64,000 nt of DNA, from assembly GCA_037179385.1 (NCBI GenBank), contig CM074189.1, forward strand, positions 27,589,648 through 27,653,647, in the 5' to 3' direction. The DNA is from Holothuria scabra (taxonomy: Eukaryota > Echinodermata > Holothuroidea > Aspidochirotida > Holothuriidae). A program made the translations under genes and the position numbers. The number at the start of each line of letters is the position of its first letter. Positions within the stretch are counted from its first letter, which is position 1. The notes under the pieces were generated by a model, which was not told where the DNA came from, searched no databases, and worked only from the letters and a program-made list of their open reading frames with translations. This document shows, piece by piece, positions 1 to 12,118 of this stretch.

Positions 1-1040
1 TGTTTTGAAGTAAACTGTCTTGCAGAAAAATCTTTATTCCAGGTCTATGAAAACCTTACAGACCAGAAAATTATTAAATTTATGCCAAAAAGTTTCATTT
101 GTTTTGAGTAAACCCCTTCAATGATTACCTGGTCTTCCTGGAACGACTTTTTAACACTGATGTAACTTTTTACAAAGCAGAAGGACAGTTTCTGGCGATT
201 GATATCAGATTGTTTGCACAGTCATTGCAGAACTAATAATATATTACTTGGCATCTGTGATGCATATGGGCCTAGTCCATTCATATTAAGGAAAACTCTT
301 TGTATTTCAGTCTAACATCTTGACAAAAATGTTATAAGGTTACCAAGGAAATGAAAAATAATTAACATATTACACCATTTCTGTCATCTTTAGCTGAAAA
401 ATGTAGAAAATTTAAAATAATGACAGAATTAATATAATTCAAACATGTATTCTCAGAAAATTTCAGTATTACTGTTTTCCGTTGTAGTTCCTAATTTTCT
501 GCAGTTACCAGATTCTTTTCGATTTGAAGAGAAGAAAAAATGTACTACTTTTAATATCAACCACTGAACCACAAAATATTCCATTTTTTTTTCTTTTTTC
601 TTTTGCAAGAATATCTTTGTTGATAGTTTGGCAAGTCAATGCAGGAGGATTTTGGACTCCCTCATTTTCTATCATATTAAATATTTTGCATTTTATATTA
701 TTCCAAGATCTCCAAGGTGTGGCATATAATTTAGCATCTCTTGTAAAGACATCTTTCACCTCTTTAAGCAAACCTTTAAAAAGAAGTTTTTGATTGTTCA
801 CTACTTTTAGGAGTTTTAGTACAAGCATTGGTACAAGTTCAAATCATGTGAATGTTTTAACTACTTTTACAGTTAAAACTAGGATGGGCTAAGTATAGTT
901 ATCACATGACCATTTATTGCTGCCAGCAATTAGCCTGGCTATATTACATATGATGTGATCATTAATTTGCTCCCCTTAGTTTTCGAACTGGTATTGATTT
1001 TATAGATTGCATTGAATTATTTAACATTACAATTCTTCAG
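1..1040. other. unannotated AT-rich DNA
   Basis: No gene or repeat structure is recognised here. Short open frames on both strands near 505-828 overlap each other, are rich in poly-Phe and poly-Lys runs from T/A homopolymers, and have no recognisable domain. Confidence 0.6.
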
Positions 1041-1510
1041 TAAATCCATCATTTTTGCTGTAGGTATTGCAATTGTCAGCTGCTTTCAGGGTGTTGTATA
1101 GTGTGACTACCATAGAGTGAAATTCAACCTCTTGTAGGGTTAAAATAGACATGCAGTCTGAGTCATGGATATGGTGGAAGCCTGTTGCTGTTTTGTCAAA
1201 ACTAGCATGGCTAGTACAGGTTAGGTGAGTGTCAGCTATTGGTATATATGCCAAAAGCCAGCGTGGCTATCTTAGATGGTCAAGGGGTGTTAGGGTTAAA
1301 CCTATATGCCAAAAGCCAGCGTGGCTATCTTAGATGGTCAAGGGGTGTTAGGGTTAAACCTGGTCACATCTATTGTAAGCAAAGCAATTTGTTTACTGCT
1401 GTGAGGGTTAAAATAAGTGTGATCACCATAGGTACTGTAATTGTCAACCCCTGTTGACAATCACAGGCTGAAACTGGCATTGATAATGGCTACCTTAGGT
1501 ATTGTAATTA
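1040..1510. repeat. degenerate low-copy tandem-like region
   Basis: Loose variants of a phrase like taggta(t/c)tgtaattgtcaa, preceded by a 'ctaccatag' or 'caccatag' motif, recur at about 1050-1075, 1428-1450 and 1490-1510. These look like remnants of a decayed repeat. The exact 58-bp duplication listed separately lies inside it. The period cannot be defined by eye. Confidence 0.35.
1245..1360. repeat. perfect 58-bp tandem duplication
   Basis: Bases 1245-1302 are repeated without a visible mismatch at 1303-1360. The unit starts tatatgccaaaagccagc and ends ggtgttagggttaaacc. Exact identity in an otherwise degraded area implies a recent duplication or active homogenisation. Confidence 0.9.
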
Positions 1511-1950
1511 ATTGCTGAATACCTGGTACAATTGAATATAGGGTGATAGTCAACTGCAGAAAAATTCAACCTTTAAAACTAATATGACACAGGGTGATAA
1601 ATTATCAAAAATAAGGCAGTACCATAGAAGTGACCCTGTTTTTTCAGCTCCTCCGCTTTCAAAACCACCGCTTGGCGCAGCGTAGAGGACTGCATCCAGT
1701 TTTAAATAGTTCTCATGTATTCTCTCTTGAATCATGCTCTTGTTTTTGAGTGTTTGTACTCCTGTAGTCGTAAACTGGAAGTCTAGACTGAAATCTGAGA
1801 TGTCCTATCATTATTATGTTGCTTAATAACCACCTGTGTAATGGGTACTGCCAGTACTCAGGGCATGTGCATTCATAATGCTATGACATACCAACTGTGC
1901 AAGTGCCATGGGCTTGTGCATGCCCTCGCTTACAAAGCCGTGCTGCCTTC
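1511..1950. other. unannotated DNA
   Basis: Nothing recognisable. The short minus-strand open frame at 1550-1735 has no known domain. Confidence 0.5.
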
Positions 1951-1963
1951 TTGTGAATATTCA

Positions 1964-2019
1964 GTGACCTTGAGACTGGTTGAAGGATAGTGCCATCATT
2001 CAACCAGTCTCAAGGTCAC
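1964..2019. repeat. perfect 21-bp inverted repeat (hairpin)
   Basis: The arm 1964-1984 (gtgaccttgagactggttg and two more bases) is the exact reverse complement of 1999-2019, with a 14-base loop. The palindromic word gaatattca occurs just outside both arms, near 1954 and 2029. It could be the end of a foldback element or a hairpin RNA gene. No target duplication is evident. Confidence 0.85.
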
Positions 2020-2039
2020 ATATTTCTATGAATATTCAA

Positions 2040-4580
2040 AAGAATTTTTTAGGTATTGACTTTGACAGGTGTTAGGGATATGACTTAACAAGTTATATCT
2101 CATACAGCCTGCTACCCAGATAAGGTTTAAAGTGGCATGGAACAAAGGTAAAAAAAAAGACTACCTCAGATGTCTGGTTTAATATGTAATGAGATGAGGA
2201 TTAAATTTTAAATCATACTTTGTAGTAATCCTTATTTTCTGCCCCTGTCTGTTATGGTCAGCAAGATCATGCATGATCGGATCATAAACATGTACTAATG
2301 GACTGAATGCTACTTCATTTTCCATTGGGTTGTGCTGTTTTGATGTGATTTTAATTCCCTTTTGTTTTTTTTAATCCAAAATATTGTCATGTATGAATGG
2401 ATAAGGTTAAGTAACTGTGCATTAGAACCAGATAATGCACCCTCAGGGGATAGTTAATGCCTTCTCTAGATGCACTTGGATTGCCCTCGTAACCGCTTGC
2501 ATTTACTCCCATTGTGCACTCGTTAGTTAGTTTGATGAATTATTATGGTTTTTATCCTGCTCTAATGCATGGTCCACTGCTGTTTGATCTGTAATTGAAT
2601 TTTGGGCATTAGATCAAGACAACAATTTTGATTCCATACATTGTGAAATGAAAAGCTGTATGGTATTGTATACTTAGTTTGATTTTTCAGAAATGTTGAA
2701 TTATTTATTACTTATGTGAGCTTGTAAAGCACATCACCTTTGAAAATTTTATTTATCTAATGGATAATATATGTGTAGCAGTCTGCTGTTGTGGGAATAC
2801 ACAGAACTACTGGACAAGTTAGAAAATTTAATGTCATCATACTGGCAGATTAATTGTATGTCAAGGTAGCACCAGTGATAGGAGCAGTTATTTTAATTTT
2901 TGTCACACAATTACTGAAGCAAGTCAACTTAGGACTGCTGGGACAGTTCAGTTAGCTTTTGACATGAACAATTGAACATATTTGTGCCAGATTCAAGTGC
3001 CACCCCTTGAGCTGGTTAGAGGAGAAGTATTTCATGGTACTTTCTGCAAATGTTACAAACAGCTTGCACTATTTGGGCAACATAGCACTTGTTAAAACAA
3101 CGCAGAGAATACCTGATTGATTTTTACAGCTCAGTTTCTAACCAAATCATCTAAATCATGCCAGCCATGATCTTTTTTTCCAGCTGTGGCTCACTAGCTT
3201 GTTTTCCCAACTCCACTGCTTGTGTTGAGGACCAAGCTAAATGGAGAATGGTTCCCTTTACATGTAGAGAATTATCTGATGGGGCATTGGATTTGAAGCC
3301 AATGAACACAGTGTTGAGTGGTTTGCAGCATGTGTGCTAGATAATCTTTTCTGATACCGTTGGGTATTTGTTTCACCTTACTACACATGCCCATGATTAT
3401 CTAGAGCAGAAGAAGAATTAGCAAGAGAAAATGAAACATGCTAATGCTGACTGTCTTTTGTTTGTTTTGTAATGTAAAAAGTCTTCCTCTCAGTGATGTA
3501 AACAGGGTATGTTGCTCCCATAGATTACAAATTTGAATGGATGGAAACAATTTTTTTTTCTAATTTGGTTTAGTGGTACTAAACTGTGCAACACTATGGT
3601 TTGTAACAATTTTTATTGAGGTACAGCTTTTTATTGCCTATTGATATGACAGGGTTTTTATGGTGAAGGTGTATTTAAAGGAGGGTGGGGTATTATGGTA
3701 ACAGTCCTTTATTACGACCCCCCTCCCCTCCACCAATGTTCCTAAATGGCTATATTCTGACTCCCTGTATTCTTACAAATCTATTATGCCCCTTCATCTG
3801 GAACTTGGACAATCTTACATTGTCCTTGTAATCTTGCTATTAACCAACTGACAGAGAGCCACATTGTTGTAGATTACATGGCCCAGTGAGCGTGAGCGCC
3901 CTTTGTTGGTTGCGCTTTTCTATTGTTGAAAAATAGGCTAAGTCATGACATATAGGCCAAGTCATGATGTCCTCTTCCAAGGAGCAGAACTCTCTAAAGC
4001 TCTTTGTTCTATCACCTCTTTATTCCATTATCCCTTTGTTCTGATAGCTCAATTGTTGATGAATGTAGGTGTCAGTGTGGGAACATACAGGTATAAGGTG
4101 CAGGGATGTCTGAAGACAGTGCAGTCACTTGTATTGTAAGTTGTAAGCAGCTGCTTATCTCTGTTTTATTCTCATAAAATGACAACTTTGTTTCACAAGA
4201 TGTCAGTGCTTTTCCATGTTTGTCAGAAAAGTTTCTTTTTAGTACATGTAAGAAACATTGTAAGTATTCACTTTTTAGTTGATGGATTACTATTTGAAAA
4301 AATTTGTGACAAGTTAGACGTTAAAGAGAAGGCATTATTTAATCCTGGAGTACTCATGGCTTGACTTACTGCCTCTATGTTGCTGAAATTCATTGAAGCA
4401 AAAACTGTGGCATTGTATTTACATGAAAGTGTATTCTCTTAGGGCAGTCAGAATATTGTATAATAGCAAGAATGTGTACTTCCATAATGCTAAGAATGCT
4501 GCAAAAATTTAAGACTGCCCTTCAACTTTGTCTATAGAATGTTATTAAATGAAAGTACTACATTGATGATCTCATTTAAA
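2040..4580. other. unannotated intergenic DNA
   Basis: No supportable gene. A 14-bp perfect palindrome, gatcatgcatgatc, lies at 2265-2278. Open frames of 60-69 codons at 3158, 3945 and 4179 show no domain and no convincing splice context. Confidence 0.5.
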
Positions 4581-4589
4581 TATCGATAG

Positions 4590-5170
4590 TGCATACTATA
4601 GTAATACTAGTGTGGGAATATTAGGAAAACACTGGCTCTCAATCAAGTAATGATTTGGCTGGTTAAAGTACTACTGCTGCTGAACTTACTACAATACTAC
4701 AAGTGTAGGGATATTGGTTGGAATGTATTGATACTCTCACTCAAGGAATGATACTGCCGATGAGAGTAATAGTTTTGCTAAAGTTACAATAGGTACTACT
4801 AGTGTATGGATAATGGCAGGGATGCATTGATACTCTCACTACAGTATTGATACTGCTACTACTATTGCTGAACTTCTACTACAGTACTACTAGTGTAGGG
4901 ATTTTGGTATTAGTGCATTGTACTCTTACTCAAGTGATAATACTCCAGATGAAAGTACTACTACTGCTGGACTTACTATAGTACTAGTATAGGGATGTTG
5001 GTTGGAATGTATTGATTCTCTCACTCAAGTATGATACTACTGATGAAAGTTATACTTCTGCTAAATTTACTGTAATACTACTAGTGTAGTGATATTGGTA
5101 TGGATCGATACATTCGTACTCTCAATAAAGTATTGATATTACTACTGCTTAACTTCTACAGATTGACTAC
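4590..5170. repeat. diverged tandem array, ~95-bp unit
   Basis: The phrase ctactagtgtagggatattgg recurs in diverged form at about 4606, 4699, 4797, 4888, 4983 and 5080, spacing 91-99 bases. Between occurrences the order is conserved: gatactctcactcaag, then atgatactgctgatgaaag, then a tactactgctgaactt segment. About six units are visible, each with many substitutions and small gaps. Weaker traces continue to about 5480. Confidence 0.75.
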
Positions 5171-7750
5171 TGCTATTGCAGTGCAAGAGTAGTGCAGCTG
5201 AGGCATTGATACTTTGTTAACAGTATTGATACTGCCACAAATGTAAGGATACTAGTACTTAGGGAATGGTACTTTGATTTAAAGATACTGCTACAGTACA
5301 GCTTTATAAGAATAAGTGCACTTAATGGTACCATTAAATTGGTGTCACTGCTACTTTAGGTAATGGTGTTGTCATTTAGGAAGGATAAACTGCTGCTTAG
5401 CAAGGCTATTTTTAAAACAGTTCAACTGCTGAAGCATTAATACTACTGTAAAAGTACAGTTGCTGCTATGTAGATAGGGCATTACTGTGAATTAGGATTG
5501 CTGGCTTGACTGTTAAAAAATGCAAAAAAAGCACTGATAGAGACCAAACATTTTCAATTCCAACCAATATTTATTACCAAATAATAAAGAAGAACTGTAG
5601 AACAAGACTTTCATGACATTGTAGATGGTTCTCAATCATATTAATAGTTGACTGTTCATAGTGTCCGTGACATTTTGGACTGGACATACTGTACCGTCCT
5701 TTTTGCAGTTACTCACTTCTGCAGTGGCTTTTGAATTCAATTTAACAATGCAATCACCCTTCTAGGAATTTCTCTTTTCTTGAAGAACATCTTCTGGAGC
5801 ACATGTGCCTTTTTGATGAGAAGTCTCAAACAGTCTTTTTAGTTTGCTTCACATTAAAGGCCTCGTCAATGCAAATTTACCTCTTAGCCGTTTAGTTTGT
5901 TGGAATTGTCCTTGTGACATCCTCTCTAATGTTGCATGTGTAGTCAACATCTACTCCAGGCAAAATTCTGTGTGTGTCATATCTGGCAGCACCACAGTAA
6001 TATAGTGTTTGTATCATATAGACCTAGAGCAAATACCTTTATCTTCTTTTAATAGTTCTATCCCGTTCAGATAGTCCCTTTTAGTAGGCTGATGCCGTTT
6101 ATACAAAAATGGGTGGAAGCCTTTAAAATATTGATGCCTCTAAGGTTGATGCCTTCAATAGCTTGAAGTCCTTGATACACTGATGTTTTTGATTAATTTA
6201 TGCCTTCTGTACATTGTTTTTGAAAGATTGGTGCTGTACCACGTTGATATATGTATTATAATTATGTTAGTAAGGCTGTGACTGTTAGTAAAAAATTGGA
6301 AACCGGTTCTTTTCAAAATCTACTCTGTCCACATGCATATTGCTCTTACGTACGCACACAGAGTTCTTTATTGTGGTTCACGAACGTATGCTGTATTAGG
6401 CGCCACAGGTTTTGAATAAGAATTCTAAGAGTTCTAAGGTAACGTCTTTTTAAAGGTCTAATGACAAGAAAATGACAAAATTGGGTAATTGATGTTGAAG
6501 GGATTAGAAACCTTATAAAATAGCTACAATTTCCACAAAATCCAATTTCCATCAAAAATTGACCGTCATTTAGAGGAAAATTTCTGCTTTGCCCTTAATC
6601 ATGTCAATAAACAAGCAAAACTTGCAAATCTTGTAATGGCCTCCCATAAACGTATACAGCAAATATTTTCCTACGTTTTTGCTACCTACATTTCAAGGAC
6701 TCTTAAAAAAGTATGCCATGAGGGATTTATATTGGAAGAATAAATCGTGTCTCGATAAACATTTGTATTACTTACAAAACCGAGTTACAGTAGTTGGTTT
6801 GTAAACAACAATTAATGTAGGGTAAGAACAGCAATCAGTTCATTTTGAAAACTTTTCAAAACAAAATAATGCATTAGACATTAACGTAAAGCAAACAAAA
6901 ATGATCCATGATCACTGTCTAACATCGTTATTGTTTACAAATTAGTGAGGGGTGTGTCAGTCTTTTATCTCTGGAGTTTTCTGTTTTACCCAACAAATAT
7001 TCAGAAAATTTAATTCAATTGTAATTAGACCAAAATTAACGTTTCTACTAACTTGGAAGACCGCAATCAGTTTTGAGAGGGGAAACAGGTACTGGAACAA
7101 AATTGGAACAAAAGGTTAACATTCTCTGTCAAACTATGATTTCCCTTTTATAAAAGAAATGTTGACCTGTGCAACACTCTACATTATTTCCTCATGGGCA
7201 GCAGGTAGCCCCAAAACACCCAAAGTTGGAGGAGGCATATCTTGAGAATCGTGAAAGATGTTATACAGTAATACTTACCCCAGTTGATTTTTTTTTCTTA
7301 AGAAACCTTACCACTTAGCTGCCAAATTAATCAGCCAGAGCTTTTTCCTGACATGTCACACTGTCTTAAATTAAACATAGATTTCCATTCAAAACAAATT
7401 TATTATTGATGGTTTATGCTTCTCATGAGTCTTCCACAGTCACGAGGTTTAGTCACAGTTCTTTGGAGGCTGTCAATTGCAGGAAAGTATTTAAACGAAC
7501 ATATGAAATAATTTAAGCGTATAATGAATTAGGCCTACATCTTCTTTAGGGTGCCTACCAATGAACAATTTCAATAACATTTGACATCTTTGGGGAGTTC
7601 AATTCAGGTCAAATAAGTCCTCCTTACACTCCGACTGTACACGAAATCTTGTTGCGACCGCCTTTCAAAGTTTCGACGAAACCCTTGTCAAACCTATTAT
7701 CACCAATGGCATCTGGAGTATTGCCGAAGTACAGTACATGCATTCCAAGA
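5171..7750. other. unannotated intergenic DNA
   Basis: No supportable gene. Between about 6085 and 6250 the words gatgcc and ttgatgcct recur irregularly, which suggests a decayed short tandem repeat. The minus-strand open frame at 6346-6555 has no recognisable domain. Confidence 0.45.
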
Positions 7751-7754
7751 ACAG

Positions 7755-7968
7755 ACTAGTTCGAAGTTTCTTTAAGGAGCAGTATTGCCCAATAGGTCAA
7801 AGGTTAACGGGTATCACTTTTACGTGTGTTTAAGCTGATGGTGGGACGTACACACATTTAGAACACTATGCTATGCACGTCAGGCGCGGCGCTCAGATGT
7901 TTCGTCTCTTCAGTGCCTGAACAGAGGGGTTACTAACAGATATGCAGATATAAACTTCGAATTGGTCT
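7755..7968. mobile_element. MITE, TTCGAAGTTT family, copy 1
   Basis: This is a ~212-bp segment ending in inverted repeats: agttcgaagttt near 7758, and aaacttcgaatt near 7953-7964. A diverged second copy lies at 60342-60545 with the same ends and shared interior words (aggtcaaaggt, ggcgc..g.actcagatgt, gcagatataaacttcga). It has no coding capacity. The boundaries are approximate. Confidence 0.65.
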
Positions 7969-7984
7969 ATGGATAGTTCTCACG

Positions 7985-8102
7985 CGACGTCATAGACACT
8001 TTCCACGGGGAGTATTCCAGCCATGTTTTAGGGCAATCCTGGTATGTATGCACAGGCTTGCCCTCAAACATGGCGGTTGCTAACGCATATTTATGATGTC
8101 AG
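7985..8102. repeat. imperfect foldback hairpin
   Basis: The segment ccatgttttagggcaatcctg (about 8021-8041) pairs with the reverse complement of caggcttgccctcaaacatgg (about 8051-8071), with three mismatches and a short loop. Pairing extends outward weakly to gacgtcat and atgatgtc. It looks like a small MITE or a folded remnant. Confidence 0.6.
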
Positions 8103-9422
8103 TGAGAAGTATCTATTGTTTCCTTGCCAAATTTACGTCAATACTGCAACAAACAAAGATAAAACTTTGTTGAACAGTATACCTCTGGTGTACATGTGAG
8201 GAAAACTTCGTAAAATAAGTATCGGATCGTTAGGGCAATTTCCTCGCAAAATATCTGAAATTTATGTTTGTGTCAGAAGTGTATATGATAGTTGTAGAGA
8301 AATCTTTTGTGGTAGTTATTTCTTTTGGGTACACAGGTGGGGACGAGGAAGGCGTGTTCGGCATTTTCCCACTTGAGATGTAGTACTTGGCCTCATGCAT
8401 AGACGATCCACGCCCTTCAATTCGAAAGGGACGTTTTTTTTGTGGGGGGGGGGGGGGTGAATCATGAATTAACATTGCTGATATGTATTGAGTGGATGTC
8501 ATCAAAACAATTGAACATTTACGATTTTTATTTTAAGTTTTAGAAAACAAAACTGATTCAAACTGCGGTAAAGTTAGTGCAGCTTTGTTTGAGGCGCTGA
8601 AGTACTCCGATTAGGTGTAAGCGTTGGGCTCTTTTTGCATGATGTTAGTGTAGGATTGGTGAAATGTAAATAAAGGCACAGTCAGAAGACACATTGTTCC
8701 ATGGAGTCATCAATTTCATGTTGAAAATAAGAAAGTTCATGTGTCTTATTGGTTTGCTGAGTTACTAGTTCCATGAAATAAATTTTGCAAATTTCACATG
8801 TATATTCATAGCGTGTGTTGTCTCCAAGTTGTTTTTATGTAAAAGACTTCTATTGCCACTGGAAAACCCTCCCATCCACCCCTTGCCCCCACCCCCGTGT
8901 ATGGTCGTCTTTATCTCATTCCTGTCCGTTTCGCAACACCACAAGTGCCTGCACGAATATTATCTGCTATAGTTTAACAACTATGTTGAGATTTGATTGG
9001 TGGACCGTGCATGTAGGGGAAACGAGGCATCTTCCTTGAACCTAGACAGTCAAGTAGTCTGGCAAATGGAGATCCGAACTGGTCAGTAGTTAGGAAGAGG
9101 TCTGTGCTTATAGGGTCGGGTGGTTTGTATTCATGCCTTGCAGTGTACTCGCCCCACGACTTTTATCTAGTTGGAAGAAGACTGGGGTCGCGAACTCGTC
9201 TCAGATGTGTGGAGTTAAGTAGGGACTGACACCACTGAAATATTCTGGAACAATTAAGCAGAAAAGCAAGTTTGTGAAACGAAACACGTTTGCTTCATCT
9301 AGTTCTGCTGTGAACTTCAGAAAAACATCAGTTACAGCGTTGGAAGGTGTCGTCCATCGAGATACGGTCCCAGAATGGAACCGTAACATATGCGGATGAT
9401 CAATTGCTGTGATTGTGGTATA
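8103..9422. other. unannotated DNA with a G14 tract
   Basis: No gene is supported. A run of 14 Gs lies at 8444-8457. The open frames here have no known domain. Confidence 0.5.
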
Positions 9423-12118
9423 AGGGAAAGCAGGGGCGTAGCCAGGATTTTCTTGTGGGGGCAAAGTCGACTCATCGTCCCCAATCTTGACTGACAGGAC
9501 TATCTAAGCGGAGCGCCACCATCGGTTGGCGCGGAGCGTACAAGAAAATTTTTGGTTTTAGCGTTAGAAACCCCTCAGATGGAAGGAAATGGCACTTCCC
9601 GAGTGTTTTATGCTGCATGTTCCCAGCCTGGAAATGGATCTCATTTCTGAAATTTCTCAATTAATGCAAAAAAAAAAAAAATGTCAATACATGTTTCTAA
9701 GCGGAGCTCTACCATCGATTGGTGTGGAGCGAACCAGGAAATTTTTGGTTTTACAAACCCCTCAGATGGCCGGAAACGGCACTTCCCGAGTGTTCAGAGC
9801 AAGAATATGTTCAGCCCAACTTTGAAATCCTCCCCGCTTCTTAACTGGAGCACTTGACAAATATTGAGGGGCTGCACATGCCCCCACTTTTTCATTTTTC
9901 ATCGCCGCCACTGGGGTGTGGCATTTTCTTGAGGGAGCGAAGCGCCCAAGTGAGGAGCCCGGCATCCGAACGGGGAGAGGGTGTGGTTCTCCCACTCCTA
10001 CCTCAAGGAGATGTTGCAATTTTAAATCAAAATTGAGCGATCTGGTGAACACCTTAGCTGGAATTTTTGGACATTTTCAATCTTGTATCAATGTTTTCCT
10101 TATTCCCTCGAGAGTTAGTGTGTGCCTGTAAGAGGGTTACTGTACGAGTCAATGGGGCCCTAGGAAATTGTGTTGCACTGAAACAAAACAGCTACTCATA
10201 AGACTTACACTGGCTAAACCAGCGGAATTGACATTTTACCTTGAAAAACGCCAAAACTCCATTTAAATAAAAAAAATAATAAAAAAATAGGTCTGGGCGG
10301 GAGTAAGTGCGAACCCCCTGGCTACGGGCCTGTCTTCCTGGGTGTCCCCCTCCCCTTTTGGAATTTTTTGCTGTCTCGAAGAGCTTAGATGCAACATGGT
10401 GCTATATTTTGTTCTTTTTATACTAGATTCTAGTGTTCTCCACGGGGGGGGGGGGGATTAGAGGGACGACACGCCCTCCTAGTGAAATTGGCCGCCCCTC
10501 CAAAATAGTTGCCGCTCTCCAAAAAATGCAGCTTCCATCTTTAGTTCATTGCTTCATTACAAATATACAAGTCATAACTGGAAAATGCGTCTTCCCTCCA
10601 GGCTTGGCGCCAGGATTTGCCCGACGAAGGGCCACTCTCCGAACGGGGGAGGGGTAGGGTGGGTAGCGACCCCAAGCCCCGACAGCCAGGATGCCGTCGA
10701 TGAGTTGGTGAGGGAGATTTGAAGAAAACCTGTGCACTATACCTGCCATTGCGAGTCATATACGACATAAAATTTGTATATGCTAGAGGAAGATATTTCC
10801 GCACTGATTTAACCGTGGAAAAGCGGGCGAAATTTTTGGGGGTTAGCCTACACTAAAAAGAATCTGTACTTATTTAAAGCTTATATAGATCAATTGTCAC
10901 GGCCTTTTGGCCCTATCGGGCACAACTTATATATTGTACTTCCCTCTTCGAGTCCGTACCGCACGACTGACACAAGAGATCACACCTCCCTGGTTTAGCG
11001 AAATGAGATGAAATTCCCGACATGTTCATTAATCCATTTATTCTACATATTAATTTACTTGAAAAGATGGGAAGGGTTTGTAATTTATTAGCTCTAGGTA
11101 ACGGAACTGAGGAAGAGTGTAAGAAGCATTCTGAACATTTTGGGTTTTATCGCAGAAATAACTCTTTTGAAAGCCAAAATAATTAAACCGACCATGGGAA
11201 GGCGACAGATTATTCCCGACAGGGGGCGGGCCATGTCAGCGACCACAAGTTCCGACGGCCCCTATGTCGAGGGGGTGGTGAGAAGGGGATATGAAGGAGC
11301 CTAACTATCCCATGTTATTGAACCCCTTGGCACATTTTGCACAATATCACTTAATATTTTAACAGCTGAGTTGCGCACTGATAGTGTTCTGTTGAGTCTG
11401 AATCGTGAAATTGCAAAGCGCGCGAAAATTTTTGGTAGACTTACAAAAATAACATAGCCTATGTAATCATTAAAAACAAAAAGAAAAAAAAAAATAGAAA
11501 CTGTGGGGGTTGTAGACCGTATCGGGGATAACATACATTGCGTCGAAAACACCTGGAATACCCGATAAAATAACCAAACTATGCTCCGTCTGTCCGTGAG
11601 TCGCTCACCAACTGACCTATCGCATGACACACACAAGAGAACAGCAACTAGGCTTTGTGATATGGGATGAAATTTAAGACCTCTAAATAACCTGTGTACT
11701 CTGCCTCCCTGTTTCTTGGTAAGGTTGACAGGACTTACACTCTCTAGATATATGGAATGGAAGTATTAAAAAAAACTGGAGTAAATCTACAGCGCGCTGG
11801 GGTTCTTATTAGGGAAATTGTCCCCTAAGAGCAAAAAACAGGTAAATCATCGGGGACACTAGCCGCCGTCGGGGACTGCATACTTTATTGTAACGATTAA
11901 GAGCTTCCCTCCCCCCCCCCTCGAAAAACTGTAAAAAATGCCCCCGATTCCCTCCCTCCTCTTGCCGTTTATCTTTTCTTATTTATTTTTTTAATTATTT
12001 TTTGCTCTCCTTCATTTTTTCAACATCGCTCATCGCGTCCCCAAAATTTCTGTGGGGGGGGGGGGCCCTCTCCCCCCTCCCCCCCCCCCCCCCCGCTGGC
12101 TACGCTAGTGAGGGAAAG
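9423..12118. mobile_element. hAT-like non-autonomous element, 2.7 kb, with target duplication
   Basis: The left end at 9431 reads CAGGGGCGTAGCCAGGATTT. The right end at 12110 reads, in reverse complement, CACTAGCGTAGCCAGCG, giving 12 matches in the first 15 bases. Both ends are flanked by the identical 8-mer agggaaag (9423-9430 and 12111-12118), the target-site length known for hAT transposons. The interior carries two copies of the hairpin module (about 9498-9607 and 9690-9796, 193 bases apart), a diverged ~600-bp internal duplication (compare 10660-11010 with 11230-11690), and G and C runs beside the right end. No transposase frame is seen. An internal terminus-like sequence ends at 10332 (reverse complement CAGGCCCGTAGCCAGG), which may be an internal duplication or a nested remnant. 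Confidence 0.8.

Noticed and set aside
10291..10332. Right end of the 9431 element at 10332
   Set aside because: The sequence looks like a hAT end, but the flank tcttcctg does not match the left flank agggaaag, whereas 12111-12118 matches it exactly.
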